Origin: Ramlibacter cellulosilyticus
GTDB lineage: Bacteria > Pseudomonadota > Gammaproteobacteria > Burkholderiales > Burkholderiaceae_C
Assembly (NCBI RefSeq): GCF_014297465.1
Contig: NZ_JACORT010000014.1
Coordinates: 1 to 64,000, forward strand
Direction: 5' to 3'
Length of the DNA stretch: 64,000 bases
Positions 15,673-24,427 of this stretch are shown in pieces. The position numbers were made by a program, and so were the translations under genes. The notes beneath the pieces were generated by a model. The model had not been told where the DNA came from. It did no database searches and was given only the letters and a program-made list of their open reading frames with translations. Within the stretch, counting starts at the first letter, position 1, and each line of letters starts with the position of its first letter.

Positions 15673-16470
15673 TCACCGAAACCGCGCCGCCCTCTTCTCC
15701 ACCGCCGCCATCACCGCCTCCCGCTGGTTCGCGCTCCCGATCAGCCGCTGCTGCTCGAACGCTTCGGCCACCAGCACCCGCGCCGCATCCACCGGCGACG
15801 CCGTCGCGAACAAGCGCTTGGCCGCGCGCACCGCGTCCGGGTTGCTGTTGGCGATCTGCCGCGCCATGCGGCGCGCTTCTTCCAGCGGCTCGGGGCTCGC
15901 GCGCGTCGCCAACCCCAGCGCCACCGCTTCCGCCGCACCGACGACCCGCCCCGTATAAGTCAGCTCGCGCGCCACGTCCCCGCGCACCAGCTCGGTCAGC
16001 AGCACGCAGCCGGCCATGTCGGGCACCAGGCCCCACTTGATCTCCATGACGGAGAGCTGCGCGTCCGGATGCACGATGCGCACGTCCGCGCCGAGCGCGA
16101 CCTGCAGCCCGCCGCCGAAGGCCACGCCCTGCACGGCGGCGATCACCGGCACGGGCAGCTCGCGCCAGCCCCACGCCACCTGCTGCCAGAAGTTCGCGAG
16201 GCCGTGCGTGCGCGGCACGAGGTCGCCGATGCCCTCGCCGCCGCCCGCGATGCCCTCCAGGCTGGCCTTGTCGAGCCCCGCGCAGAAGGCGCGGCCTTCG
16301 CCGTGCAGCACCACGGCACGCACGGACGCATTCCCCCGCACCTGCGCGATCGCGGCGATCAACGCCTCGAACATGGCGTGGTCCAGCGCATTCATCTTGT
16401 CGGCGCGGACCATCGCCACCTCGGCGACGCCCTGCTCGTCCACGCTGACCTTCACCCTCGGTTCGCTCAT
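15673..16470 (-). CDS. Enoyl-CoA hydratase/isomerase family protein (crotonase fold)
   Basis: A 265-residue crotonase-superfamily protein. Family motifs: VRADKMNALDHAMFEALIAA, the oxyanion-hole segments VLHGEGRAFCAGLDKAS and AAVQGVAFGGGLQVALGADV, and LSVMEIKWGLVPDMAG with the catalytic-region Glu. It should act on an acyl-CoA in fatty-acid or aromatic degradation in the cytoplasm. The ATG at 16470 starts the domain directly. It is divergent from the second Liv-type operon across 196 bp (16471-16666), which holds the two promoters but no recognised gene. Confidence 0.88.
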   Translation of the reverse strand: MSEPRVKVSVDEQGVAEVAMVRADKMNALDHAMFEALIAAIAQVRGNASVRAVVLHGEGRAFCAGLDKASLEGIAGGGEGIGDLVPRTHGLANFWQQVAWGWRELPVPVIAAVQGVAFGGGLQVALGADVRIVHPDAQLSVMEIKWGLVPDMAGCVLLTELVRGDVARELTYTGRVVGAAEAVALGLATRASPEPLEEARRMARQIANSNPDAVRAAKRLFATASPVDAARVLVAEAFEQQRLIGSANQREAVMAAVEKRAARFR

Positions 16471-16666
16471 CGTCTGCTCCTGTGGCGGCAAGCCTGCATT
16501 CTGCGCGAGGTCAGGCTTCTGACAGCCTGCCCGGCCGCGAGCGAACGCCTCCTCGCGCGCAACGGACCACGCAAAACTACCTAGGGCTTTCCCCCCTTTC
16601 TGCGGTGCAGCACGGCCACCACCATTGCGCCTTCGACGGGACCGCCGACGCGGCCCCCGCCAAGCC

Positions 16667-17458
16667 ATGCCGGAGACCGCCAACTTGTCCGCTGAGACCA
16701 TCCTCGAAACGCAGGGCCTGACGAAGGAGTTCAAGGGCTTCGTGGCCGTGAACAACGTCGACCTGAAGGTCAGGCGCGGCGACATCCATGCGCTGATCGG
16801 CCCCAACGGTGCGGGCAAGACGACCTTCTTCAACCTGCTGACGAAGTTCCTGCCGCCCACCCGCGGCCGCATCACGTACAACGGCACGGACATCACGCAC
16901 GAACGGCCGGCCCAGACGGCCCGCCGCGGCATCGTGCGCTCGTTCCAGATCTCGGCCGTGTTCCCGCACCTCACCGCGCTGGAGAACGTGCGCGCCGCGC
17001 TGCAGCGCAACCTGGGCACCTCCTTCCACTTCTGGAAGCCCGAGCGCTCGCTGCACCACCTGCACGGCCGCGCGCTGGAACTGCTGCATGCGGTGGACCT
17101 GCAGGACTTCGCGAACGAGCTCACGGTGAACCTGCCTTACGGCCGCAAGCGCGCGCTGGAGCTCGCCACGACGATGGCGCTGGAGCCGGAGCTGATGCTG
17201 CTGGACGAACCCACGCAAGGCATGGGCCACGAGGACGTGCACCGCGTGACGCAGCTGATCAAGAAAGTGTCGCAGGGACGCACCATCCTGATGGTGGAGC
17301 ACAACATGAACGTCGTCTCCTCCATCGCGGACCGCATCACGGTGCTGCAGCGCGGCGCGGTGATCGCCGACGGCCCGTACGCGGAGGTGTCGAAGAACCC
17401 GCAGGTGATCGAAGCCTACATGGGCTCGACCGAGAACGAACTGCAAGGCGCGCACTGA
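16667..17458 (+). CDS. Branched-chain amino acid-type ABC transporter ATPase (LivG-like), operon 2
   Basis: A 263-residue LivG-class ATPase. Walker A is GPNGAGKTTF, the signature region LPYGRKRALE, Walker B LMLLDEPTQGMGHED and the switch His lies in LMVEHNMNVV. It is the first gene of a five-gene operon (ATPase, ATPase, binding protein, permease, permease). The next start follows its stop by 2 bases. The gene is divergent from an enoyl-CoA hydratase, hinting at a substrate that is degraded through CoA esters; this is only context. Confidence 0.9.
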   Translation: MPETANLSAETILETQGLTKEFKGFVAVNNVDLKVRRGDIHALIGPNGAGKTTFFNLLTKFLPPTRGRITYNGTDITHERPAQTARRGIVRSFQISAVFPHLTALENVRAALQRNLGTSFHFWKPERSLHHLHGRALELLHAVDLQDFANELTVNLPYGRKRALELATTMALEPELMLLDEPTQGMGHEDVHRVTQLIKKVSQGRTILMVEHNMNVVSSIADRITVLQRGAVIADGPYAEVSKNPQVIEAYMGSTENELQGAH

Positions 17459-17460
17459 GC

Positions 17461-18168
17461 ATGGCTGCCAACGAACTTCTCCGCATCGAGAACCTGCACG
17501 CCTGGTACGGCGAGTCGCACGTGCTCCACGGCGTGAACATGCGCGTCAACGAGGGCGAGGTCGTCTCGCTGCTGGGGCGCAACGGCGCCGGCCGCACGAC
17601 GACCATGCGCGCCATCGTCGGCCTGACGGGCCGGCGCACCGGCTCCATCCGCATCCGCGGGCAGGAGGCGATCGGCCTCGCGCCGCACCGCGTCGCGAAG
17701 CTGGGCGTCGGCTACTGCCCCGAGGAACGCGGCATCTTCGCCAGCCTCTCGGCGGAGGAGAACCTGCTGCTGCCCCCGACGATCGCGCAGGGCGGCATGA
17801 GCGTGGACGAGATCTACGCCATGTTCCCCAACCTCCAGGAGCGCGCCGCGAGCCCGGGCACGCGCCTGTCCGGCGGCGAGCAGCAGATGCTGGCGGTGGC
17901 GCGCATCCTGCGCACCGGCGCGCGCCTGCTGCTGCTGGACGAGATCTCCGAAGGCCTGGCGCCGGTGATCGTGCAGAAGCTCGCCGAGACCATCCGCACG
18001 CTCAAGGCCAAGGGCTACACCATCGTGCTGGTGGAACAGAACTTCCGCTTCGCCGCGCCGCTGGCGGACCGCTTCTACGTGATGGAGCACGGCAAGATCG
18101 TTCGCGATTTCGCGCAGTCGCAGCTGCAAGAGAACATGGGAATGCTCCAGGAATACCTGGGCGTCTGA
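17461..18168 (+). CDS. Branched-chain amino acid-type ABC transporter ATPase (LivF-like), Walker A Lys replaced by Arg
   Basis: A 235-residue LivF-class ATPase with signature RLSGGEQQML, Walker B LLLLDEISEGLAP and Q-type switch LVEQNFRFA. The Walker A reads GRNGAGRTTT: the invariant phosphate-binding Lys is Arg (codon CGC at 17593-17595, in the same frame as the rest). Lys-to-Arg at this position usually impairs ATP hydrolysis, though this variant recurs in some LivF-like lineages. The LivG partner keeps its Lys, so the complex may run with one canonical site. It overlaps neither neighbour and lies inside operon 2. Confidence 0.88.
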   Translation: MAANELLRIENLHAWYGESHVLHGVNMRVNEGEVVSLLGRNGAGRTTTMRAIVGLTGRRTGSIRIRGQEAIGLAPHRVAKLGVGYCPEERGIFASLSAEENLLLPPTIAQGGMSVDEIYAMFPNLQERAASPGTRLSGGEQQMLAVARILRTGARLLLLDEISEGLAPVIVQKLAETIRTLKAKGYTIVLVEQNFRFAAPLADRFYVMEHGKIVRDFAQSQLQENMGMLQEYLGV

Positions 18169-18200
18169 ACAACATCCGTTTTCAACAAGGAGACCCTGCT

Positions 18201-19403
18201 ATGAAAATGAAGACCCTCGCGGCCGCCCTGGCCCTCGGCTTCGCGGCCACCGGCGCCTTCGCCCAGGCCCAGACCGGCCCCGTGCGCATCGGTTTCATCA
18301 CCGACATGTCCAGCCTCTACGCGGACATCGACGGCCCCGCCGGCGCCGAGATGATCAAGCTGGCCGTGCAGGACTTCGGCGGCAAGGTGCTGAACCGCCC
18401 GATCGAGGTGCTCACCGCCGACCACCAGAACAAGGCCGACGTCGCAGCCTCCAAGGCGCGCGAGTGGATCGACAGCCAGAACCTGGCCATGCTCGTCGGC
18501 GGCACCAGCTCCGGCACCAACCTGGCCATGGCCGGCATCGCCAAGGAGAAGAAGCGCCCCTTCATCTCCATCGGCGCCGGTTCGGCCCGCCTGAGCAACG
18601 AGGACTGCACGCCCTACACCATCCACTACGCCTACGACACCGTTGCGCTGGCCAAGGTGGGCGGCAGCGCCCTGGTCAAGGCCGGCGCGAAGAAGTGGTA
18701 CTTCCTGACCGCCGACTACGCCTTCGGCCATTCGCTCGAAGCGGATGCCACCACGGTGGTGAAGGCCAACGGCGGCACGGTGGTCGGCTCGGTGAAGCAC
18801 CCGCTGAACGCCTCCGACTTCTCGTCCTTCCTGCTGCAGGCGCAAGGCTCCAAGGCCGACATCCTGGCCATGGCCAACGCCGGCGGCGACTTCGTCAACG
18901 CGATGAAGGCGGCCAAGGAATTCGGCATCACCAAGTCGATGAAGGTCGCCGGCCTGCTGGTGTTCATCAACGACGTGCACTCCGTCGGCGTCTCCAACGC
19001 CGAGGGCCTGCAGGTGGCCGACAGCTGGTACTGGAACCAGGACGACGAGTCGCGCAAGTTCGCCAAGCGCTTCTTCGACAAGTACAAGCGCATGCCGTCT
19101 TCGCTGCAGGCCGCCGACTACTCCGCCACCATGAACTACCTGAAGGCGGTGCAGAAGGTCGGCACGACCGACGCCGACAAGGTGATGGCCGAGCTGAAGT
19201 CGATGAAGTACAACGACTTCTATCACAAGAACGCCAGCGTCCGCGCCGACGGCCGGATGATGCACGACATGTACCTGTTCCAGGTGAAGAGCGCCAAGGA
19301 GTCCACCACGCCCTGGGACTACTACAAGCTCGTGGCGAAGGTGCCCGGCGAGCAGGCGTTCACGACGGTGGCCGAGTCGAAGTGCTCGCTGCTGAAGAAG
19401 TAA
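18201..19403 (+). CDS. Branched-chain amino acid-type ABC substrate-binding protein, operon 2
   Basis: A 400-residue periplasmic binding protein of the LivK-like type I fold. Signal peptide ends at AFAQAQ, and the mature start is VRIGFITDMSSLYADIDGPA. The ribosome site is AAGGAGA. Features such as FISIGAGSARLSNEDC and YAFGHSLEADAT occur in a branch often found beside aromatic or short-acid degradation genes, but the ligand cannot be decided here. Two strong hairpins follow the stop codon, before the permease genes. Confidence 0.88.
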   Translation: MKMKTLAAALALGFAATGAFAQAQTGPVRIGFITDMSSLYADIDGPAGAEMIKLAVQDFGGKVLNRPIEVLTADHQNKADVAASKAREWIDSQNLAMLVGGTSSGTNLAMAGIAKEKKRPFISIGAGSARLSNEDCTPYTIHYAYDTVALAKVGGSALVKAGAKKWYFLTADYAFGHSLEADATTVVKANGGTVVGSVKHPLNASDFSSFLLQAQGSKADILAMANAGGDFVNAMKAAKEFGITKSMKVAGLLVFINDVHSVGVSNAEGLQVADSWYWNQDDESRKFAKRFFDKYKRMPSSLQAADYSATMNYLKAVQKVGTTDADKVMAELKSMKYNDFYHKNASVRADGRMMHDMYLFQVKSAKESTTPWDYYKLVAKVPGEQAFTTVAESKCSLLKK

Positions 19404-19419
19404 GGACGTAGAGAGACAG

Positions 19420-19472
19420 GGGGCACGCCAGGCGTGCCCCTCACCCCAGCCCTCTCCCCAGAGGGGAGAGGG
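19420..19472 (+). promoter_or_regulatory. Two hairpins between binding-protein and permease genes
   Basis: Two consecutive perfect hairpins: 19420-19428 with 19432-19440 (9 bp, loop CAG) and 19450-19459 with 19463-19472 (10 bp, CCCTCTCCCC/GGGGAGAGGG, loop AGA). The second resembles a widespread bacterial intergenic repeat. Neither has a T-run, so they are more likely to stabilise the upstream mRNA or attenuate read-through, giving more binding protein than permease. Confidence 0.55.
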
Positions 19473-19483
19473 AGCAGAGACAT

Positions 19484-20368
19484 ATGGAAATCTTCGGCAT
19501 TCCCCACCAGGCCTTCCTCGGCCAGCTGATGCTGGGGCTGGTCAACGGCGCGTTCTACGCGATGCTCAGCCTCGGGCTGGCGGTCATCTTCGGCCTGCTG
19601 GACATCGTGAACTTCGCCCACGGCGCGCTCTACATGGTCGGCGCGTTCGCCGCGTGGATCATGCTGGACAAGTGGGGCGTGAGCTACTGGTGGGCGCTGG
19701 TCCTCGCGCCGCTGATCGTCGGGGCGATCGGCGTCGTCATCGAACGCCTGTTCCTCAAGAGGCTGTACGGGCTCGATCCGCTCTACGGATTGCTGCTCAC
19801 CTTCGGCCTCTCCCTCATCCTCGAAGGCGCCTTCCGCAGGGAGTACGGCGTCTCCGGCCAGTCCTATTCGGTGCCCGACCTGCTGTCCGGCGCCACGAAC
19901 CTCGGCTTCATGATCCTGCCGAACTACCGCGCCTGGGTGGTGGTGGCCTCGATCACCGTGTGCCTGGCCACCTGGTTCCTGATCGAGCGCACGCGCCTCG
20001 GCGCCTACCTGCGGGCGGGCACGGAGAACGCGAAGCTGGTGCAGGCGTTCGGCGTCAACGTGCCGCTGATGGTCACGCTCACCTATGGCGCCGGCGCGGC
20101 GCTGGCCGGCCTGGCCGGCGTGCTCGCCGCCCCCGTGATCCAGGTGACGCCGCTCATGGGCTCCAACCTGATCATCGTCGTGTTCGCCGTGGTCGTGATC
20201 GGGGGCATGGGCTCCATCCTCGGCTCGGTGATCACCGGCCTGCTGCTGGGCATCGTGGAAGGCCTCACCCGCGTGTTCTACCCGGAGGCCTCCAACATCG
20301 TGGTGTTCGTGATCATGGCGATCGTGCTCATGGTCCGCCCGGCCGGCCTGTTCGGGAAGGAAGCCTGA
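19484..20368 (+). CDS. Branched-chain amino acid-type ABC permease (LivH-like), operon 2
   Basis: A 294-residue LivH-family inner-membrane permease: LGLVNGAFYAMLSLGLAVIF near the N-terminus, NFAHGALYMVGAFAAW, the coupling region LRAGTENAKLVQAFGVNV and GGMGSILGSVITGLLLGI near the end, with about eight hydrophobic segments. It starts 81 bases after the binding-protein stop, beyond the two hairpins, and its stop is 1 base from the LivM-like start. Confidence 0.9.
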   Translation: MEIFGIPHQAFLGQLMLGLVNGAFYAMLSLGLAVIFGLLDIVNFAHGALYMVGAFAAWIMLDKWGVSYWWALVLAPLIVGAIGVVIERLFLKRLYGLDPLYGLLLTFGLSLILEGAFRREYGVSGQSYSVPDLLSGATNLGFMILPNYRAWVVVASITVCLATWFLIERTRLGAYLRAGTENAKLVQAFGVNVPLMVTLTYGAGAALAGLAGVLAAPVIQVTPLMGSNLIIVVFAVVVIGGMGSILGSVITGLLLGIVEGLTRVFYPEASNIVVFVIMAIVLMVRPAGLFGKEA

Positions 20369-20369
20369 T

Positions 20370-21392
20370 ATGTCGACTCCCTCCTCCACCGTCGCCGTCG
20401 AAGAACTGCCGGTCGAAACACCCAACGCCGCGGTCGCGCGCCACGGCCAGGGCATGAACAAGGCCGTGCGCTTCACCTACCTGGGGCTGCTGGTGCTCGC
20501 GCTGGTCGCGCCCCTGATCGGGCTGTACCCGGTGTTCGTGATGAAGCTGCTGTGCTTCGCGCTGTTCGCCTGCGCGTTCAACCTGCTGCTCGGGTTCACC
20601 GGCCTGCTGTCCTTCGGCCACGCGGCCTTCTTCGGCTTCGCCGCCTACGTGACCGGCTGGTTCGTGAAGGCGCAGGGCTGGACGCCGGAACTGGGCGTGC
20701 TGGCGGGCGTCGTCAGCGCGGCGCTGCTCGGGATCGTGTTCGGCGTCGTCGCGATCCGCCGCCAGGGCATCTACTTCGCCATGATCACGCTGGCGCTGTC
20801 GCAGATGGTGTTCTTCCTCTGCCTGCAGGCGCCATTCACCGGCGGCGAGGACGGCCTGCAGGGCGTTCCCCGCGGCAAGCTCTTCGGCGTGCTGCCCCTG
20901 GTGGACGACCGCGTCATGTACTACGTCGTGCTCGCGGTGTTCATCGCCTGCTTCCTGGGCATCCTGCGCATCGTCACTTCGCCCTTCGGCCAGGTGCTGA
21001 AGATGATCCGCGAGAACGAGCCCCGCGCCATCTCGCTGGGCTACGAGGTGGACCGCTACAAGCTGCTCGCCTTCGTGCTGTCCGCCTCCCTGGCGGGCCT
21101 CGCCGGCTCGCTGAAGACGCTGGTGATGAAGTTCGCGACGCTCTCGGACGTGCACTGGTCCATGTCGGGCGAGGTGATCCTGATGTCGCTGCTGGGCGGC
21201 GTCGGCACCTTCTTCGGCCCCGTGCTGGGTGCCGGCATCGTGATCGGCCTGCAGAACATGCTGGCGGACAAGGTGGGCGAATGGGTGACGGTGATCATCG
21301 GCGTCATCTTCGTGCTGTGCGTGCTGGCCTTCCGCAAGGGCATCGTCGGCGAATTGATGGCCTGGCGCGAGCGGCGCAACGCGAAGCGCTGA
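20370..21392 (+). CDS. Branched-chain amino acid-type ABC permease (LivM-like), operon 2
   Basis: A 340-residue LivM-family inner-membrane permease. A 30-residue soluble lead is followed by hydrophobic segments with AFNLLLGFTGLLSFGHAAFF, the coupling region KMIRENEPRAISLGYEVDRY and LLGGVGTFFGPVLGAGIVIG. It is the last gene of operon 2. An in-frame Met at about residue 29 is an alternative start, but the ATG at 20370 is the one spaced for coupling to the preceding gene. Confidence 0.9.
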   Translation: MSTPSSTVAVEELPVETPNAAVARHGQGMNKAVRFTYLGLLVLALVAPLIGLYPVFVMKLLCFALFACAFNLLLGFTGLLSFGHAAFFGFAAYVTGWFVKAQGWTPELGVLAGVVSAALLGIVFGVVAIRRQGIYFAMITLALSQMVFFLCLQAPFTGGEDGLQGVPRGKLFGVLPLVDDRVMYYVVLAVFIACFLGILRIVTSPFGQVLKMIRENEPRAISLGYEVDRYKLLAFVLSASLAGLAGSLKTLVMKFATLSDVHWSMSGEVILMSLLGGVGTFFGPVLGAGIVIGLQNMLADKVGEWVTVIIGVIFVLCVLAFRKGIVGELMAWRERRNAKR

Positions 21393-21468
21393 GCCCGGGC
21401 TGTCCTGCAGGTGATTGGCAGCGCCGCGCACGCGGCGTAACCTGCGTCTCCCACCCGAGGAGACGCGC

Positions 21469-22236
21469 ATGAAGGACCTCTTTTCCCTGCAGGGCCGCGT
21501 GGCCCTGGTCACCGGCGGCTCGCGCGGCATCGGCCGCATGATCGCCACCGGCCTCCTGCACCAGGGCGCGAAGGTCTACATCACGGCGCGCAAGGCCGCG
21601 GCCTGCGATGCCACCGCGCGCGAGCTGTCGGAGATCGGGCCGTGCATCTCGCTGCCGATCGACGTCTCCACGGTGGAAGGCGCGCGCGCCCTCGCCGCCG
21701 AGGTGCAGCAGCGCGAGCCGGCGCTGCACATCCTGGTGAACAACGCCGGCGCCGCCTGGGGCGAGGACTTCGACAGCTTCCCCGAAACCGGCTGGGACAA
21801 GGTCGTCGACCTGAACATGAAGACGCCCTTCTTCCTCACGCAGGCGCTCCATGCCGCGCTGAAGGCGGGGGCGCGGGAGCGGCCGGCGAAGGTGATCAAC
21901 ATCGCGTCGATCGACGGCATCTCCGTGAATGCCTGGGAGACCTACTCGTACACCGCGAGCAAGGCGGGGCTGATCCACCTGACGAAGCGCATGGCGCTGC
22001 GCCTCGCGCAGGACAACATCGTCGTGAGCGGCATCGCGCCCGGCCCCTTCCCCTCCGACATGAACAAGCAGGCGCGCGACCACGGCGACGAGGTCGCCGA
22101 CCGCGTGCCGGCGAAGCGCATCGGCAACACCGAGGACATGGCCGGCGCGGCGATCTATCTCGCGTCTCGGGCGGGGGATTACGTCGTGGGCGAGACGATC
22201 GTCGTCGACGGGGGCGTGACGATCGCGCGGGGGTAG
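21469..22236 (+). CDS. Short-chain dehydrogenase/reductase
   Basis: A 255-residue classical SDR. The cofactor site is TGGSRGIGR near residue 15, the NNAG motif is LVNNAGAAWGED, the catalytic Ser lies in NIASIDG and the YxxxK pair in SYTASKAG. The Arg after the glycine motif (YITARKAAA) favours NADP(H). A strong ribosome site (CGAGGAGA) precedes the ATG at 21469. It starts 76 bases after the second Liv operon and may be read with it. The substrate is unknown. Confidence 0.88.
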   Translation: MKDLFSLQGRVALVTGGSRGIGRMIATGLLHQGAKVYITARKAAACDATARELSEIGPCISLPIDVSTVEGARALAAEVQQREPALHILVNNAGAAWGEDFDSFPETGWDKVVDLNMKTPFFLTQALHAALKAGARERPAKVINIASIDGISVNAWETYSYTASKAGLIHLTKRMALRLAQDNIVVSGIAPGPFPSDMNKQARDHGDEVADRVPAKRIGNTEDMAGAAIYLASRAGDYVVGETIVVDGGVTIARG

Positions 22237-22243
22237 GAGTCTT

Positions 22244-22322
22244 GTCATTGCGGACTTGACCCGCAATCCATGGGGCGCCCGCACGCGACGCCTCATGGAT
22301 CCCGGGTCAAGCCCGGGATGAC
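22244..22322. repeat. Imperfect inverted repeat between convergent genes
   Basis: A 79-bp inverted repeat: GTCATTGCGGACTTGACCCG on the left and, inverted, GTCATCCCGGGCTTGACCCG on the right, with a CCATGG/CCATGAGG core. It also contains the local hairpin ATCCCGGGTCAAGCCCGGGAT (as ATCCCGGG-TCAAG-CCCGGGAT). This type of repeat is common between convergent genes in proteobacteria. It lies between the SDR and the pfkB-like gene and could terminate both. Confidence 0.7.
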
Positions 22323-22333
22323 ATCTCAGCCGC

Positions 22334-23227
22334 TTACCTGACGCCTTCCAGCGTGTAGTTCTGCGGCCCGCGGCTCGCGATCTTGATCGCGCCCACCTTG
22401 TTGCCCAGCTGCGCGCAACGGGCCAGCGACCAGCCCTGCTCCAGCCCGTGCAGCAGCGCGCCGCGCCAGGCATCGCCGCAGCCGGTGGGGTCGACGATGG
22501 CCTTCGGGCGCTCGGGCGGCACCAGCGTCACTTCGCCGTTCACCCACACCTCGCAGCCGTCGCCGCCCAGCGTGACGACCAGGCCGTTCACGCGCTTCGA
22601 GATCTCCGCGCTGCTCCACCCCGTGCGGTCCGACAGCATCTTGCCTTCGTAGTCGTTGACCGTGACCCACGTCGCCAGGTCGATGAAGTTGGCGAGCTCC
22701 TTGCCGTCGAACATGGGCAGGCCCTGGCCCGGGTCGAACACGAAGGGGATGCCGGCCGCCTTGAACTGCTGCGCGTGCTGCAGCATGGCGTCGCGGCCGT
22801 CGGGCGAGATCATGCCCAGCTTGATGTCGGGGCGCGCCTGCACCTGCACCTTGTGCGCCTGCATCATCGCGCCCGGGTGGAACGCGGTGATCTGGTTGTT
22901 GTCTCGGTCCGTCATGATCATCGCCTGCGCCGTGTAGGTGTCGTCGGCGCGCAGCACGAACTCGCTGCTGATGCCCAGGCTGTCCAGCCGCTGCAGGTAG
23001 TCGCCGCCGTCGCTGCCGACCGCGCCCATGGGCAGCGGCGTGCCGCCCAGGAGCTTCAGGCTGTACGCGATGTTGCCGGCGCAGCCGCCGAAGTCGCGGC
23101 GCAGGCTGGGGACCAGGAAGGACACGTTCAGGATGTGCAGCTGGTCCGGCAGGATCTGCTCGGCGAAGCGGCCCTCGAAGGACATGATGGTGTCGAAGGC
23201 GAGGGATCCGCAGATGACGGCGGCCAT
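22334..23227 (-). CDS. PfkB-family carbohydrate/nucleoside kinase
   Basis: A 297-residue ribokinase-like kinase. The N-terminal glycine-rich substrate segment is RRDFGGCAGNIAYSLKLLGG and the C-terminal ATP/anion-hole signature DPTGCGDAWRGALLHG, whose Asp is the catalytic base. The branch includes adenosine-kinase-like proteins of betaproteobacteria; the sugar or nucleoside used is not certain. It is the last gene of the accB-accC-prmA group on the minus strand, 16 bases after the DUF3426 gene, a conserved neighbourhood in Burkholderiales. Confidence 0.88.
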   Translation of the reverse strand: MAAVICGSLAFDTIMSFEGRFAEQILPDQLHILNVSFLVPSLRRDFGGCAGNIAYSLKLLGGTPLPMGAVGSDGGDYLQRLDSLGISSEFVLRADDTYTAQAMIMTDRDNNQITAFHPGAMMQAHKVQVQARPDIKLGMISPDGRDAMLQHAQQFKAAGIPFVFDPGQGLPMFDGKELANFIDLATWVTVNDYEGKMLSDRTGWSSAEISKRVNGLVVTLGGDGCEVWVNGEVTLVPPERPKAIVDPTGCGDAWRGALLHGLEQGWSLARCAQLGNKVGAIKIASRGPQNYTLEGVR

Positions 23228-23243
23228 GGTTCTCTTTCTGGTT

Positions 23244-24344
23244 TCAGGGATAGAAGGCAAGCAGGCGGTAGCCCGCGACGCGGGCGGAGCCGCCGGTGTC
23301 CAGCGCGACGCCCACCGTGCGCGACCACTCGCCCGCGGCGGGGATCGCACCCTGCGCCGCGCCGAGTTCGGCCGGGGTGAGCACGCGGCGCGCGAGGGTC
23401 TGGTCCTGCGCGTCGGTGACGGTGAGTTCCATCGCCGGCACGGCGACTTCGACGGGCGCCGTGTTGCGCAGCGTGAAGGCGAGGCGATACGTGTCGCCGC
23501 GCAGCCGGTTGAAGCCGGAGCTGTCGATCACGATCGCCTCGATCTGCCGCGGCGCGGAGAGCGTGCAGTCCATCAGGCCGCACATGCGTTCCAGCACCGG
23601 CTTGAGCGCGGGCTGCGCGAGGGCGAGCCGGTCGCGGTCCTGGTAGCCGACCTGCAGCGCGAGCAACGCGCCGAGCAGCAGAACGAGCAGCGCCAGCACC
23701 ATGCGCACGAAGGGCCGGCGCCAGAAGGAGCGGCGGCGCGCCTTGCGCACGAAGGAAACGTCCGGGACCTCCTCCTCTTCCAGCTCCAGCAAGGAAGGCG
23801 GCATCAGGTCCTCGGGCAGGATCTGGCTCTCGGTACCGGGCTCCGGCTGCTCGCCGAGGTCCTTCAGCGAGATTTCCGGCCGGCGGAAGATGAAGGGCGC
23901 GTCCAGCGGCGAGGGCTTCAGCGCCTCGGCCGCGCCCTCGTCGTCGAAGAAGCTGGAGGGATCGTCGGACCGGTCGCTGGTGGCGGGCGCGGGCTGGTCC
24001 GCGCTGGCGGGGACGGCGTCCGGCGCAGGTGCGGGTGCGGGTGCGCGGGCATAGAGCTCCGCGGGCCGTGTCTGCAGTTCGGCGGGGACGGTAGCGGGTT
24101 GCGGGGGAACGGCGCGCTGCGGCGCAGGGTCCGGCGGCGCGACCGGGGTGTCCTGCAGGCCCGCCGAGCGCGTGGCCTGCGCCTCCGGGAGGGCGCCGAG
24201 GACGGATTCGTCCGTGAGGTGCGCGGTGGCGTCGAACACTTCGCTGCAGTGGCCGCAACGCACCCAGCCCTCGGAGATCTTCAGCTGGTCCGGGACGACA
24301 CGGAACATCGTGCCGCAGGCGGGACAGCTGGTGATCAGGCTCAT
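23244..24344 (-). CDS. DUF3426 zinc-ribbon membrane protein
   Basis: A 366-residue protein with an N-terminal MJ0042-type zinc ribbon (C7, C10, C30, C33 in CPAC and CGHC), a long Pro/Ala-rich linker, one transmembrane helix at about 212-232 (MVLALLVLLLGALLALQVGY) and a C-terminal DUF3426 domain (ALKPVLERMCGLMDCTL, FTLRNTAPVEVAVPAMELTV), presumably periplasmic. The start at 24344 begins exactly at the zinc ribbon; a longer frame upstream runs through a repeat. The role is unknown; the family regularly follows prmA. Confidence 0.88.
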   Translation of the reverse strand: MSLITSCPACGTMFRVVPDQLKISEGWVRCGHCSEVFDATAHLTDESVLGALPEAQATRSAGLQDTPVAPPDPAPQRAVPPQPATVPAELQTRPAELYARAPAPAPAPDAVPASADQPAPATSDRSDDPSSFFDDEGAAEALKPSPLDAPFIFRRPEISLKDLGEQPEPGTESQILPEDLMPPSLLELEEEEVPDVSFVRKARRRSFWRRPFVRMVLALLVLLLGALLALQVGYQDRDRLALAQPALKPVLERMCGLMDCTLSAPRQIEAIVIDSSGFNRLRGDTYRLAFTLRNTAPVEVAVPAMELTVTDAQDQTLARRVLTPAELGAAQGAIPAAGEWSRTVGVALDTGGSARVAGYRLLAFYP

Positions 24345-24371
24345 GAGCCCGGGATTGTAGGGGGGCAGCTT

Positions 24372-24402
24372 GCTGGGGTGCGCTTCGCGCAACCCAGCCT
24401 AC
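24372..24402. repeat. Short hairpin repeat, family R2, copy 2
   Basis: Inverted copy of the hairpin at 140-170: GCTGGG-N-TGCGC, loop TTC, GCGCA-N-CCCAGC followed by CTAC. It lies in the 83-bp gap between prmA and the DUF3426 gene on the same strand, so it is inside a probable operon rather than at its end. Confidence 0.7.
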
Positions 24403-24427
24403 AGGGCCGCGAGGCGCCGAAGCAGGG

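Noticed and set aside
24345-24392. N-terminal extension of the DUF3426 protein
   Set aside because: The open frame continues upstream through the R2-repeat side of the gap, but the zinc ribbon begins at the ATG at 24344, the usual start of the family.
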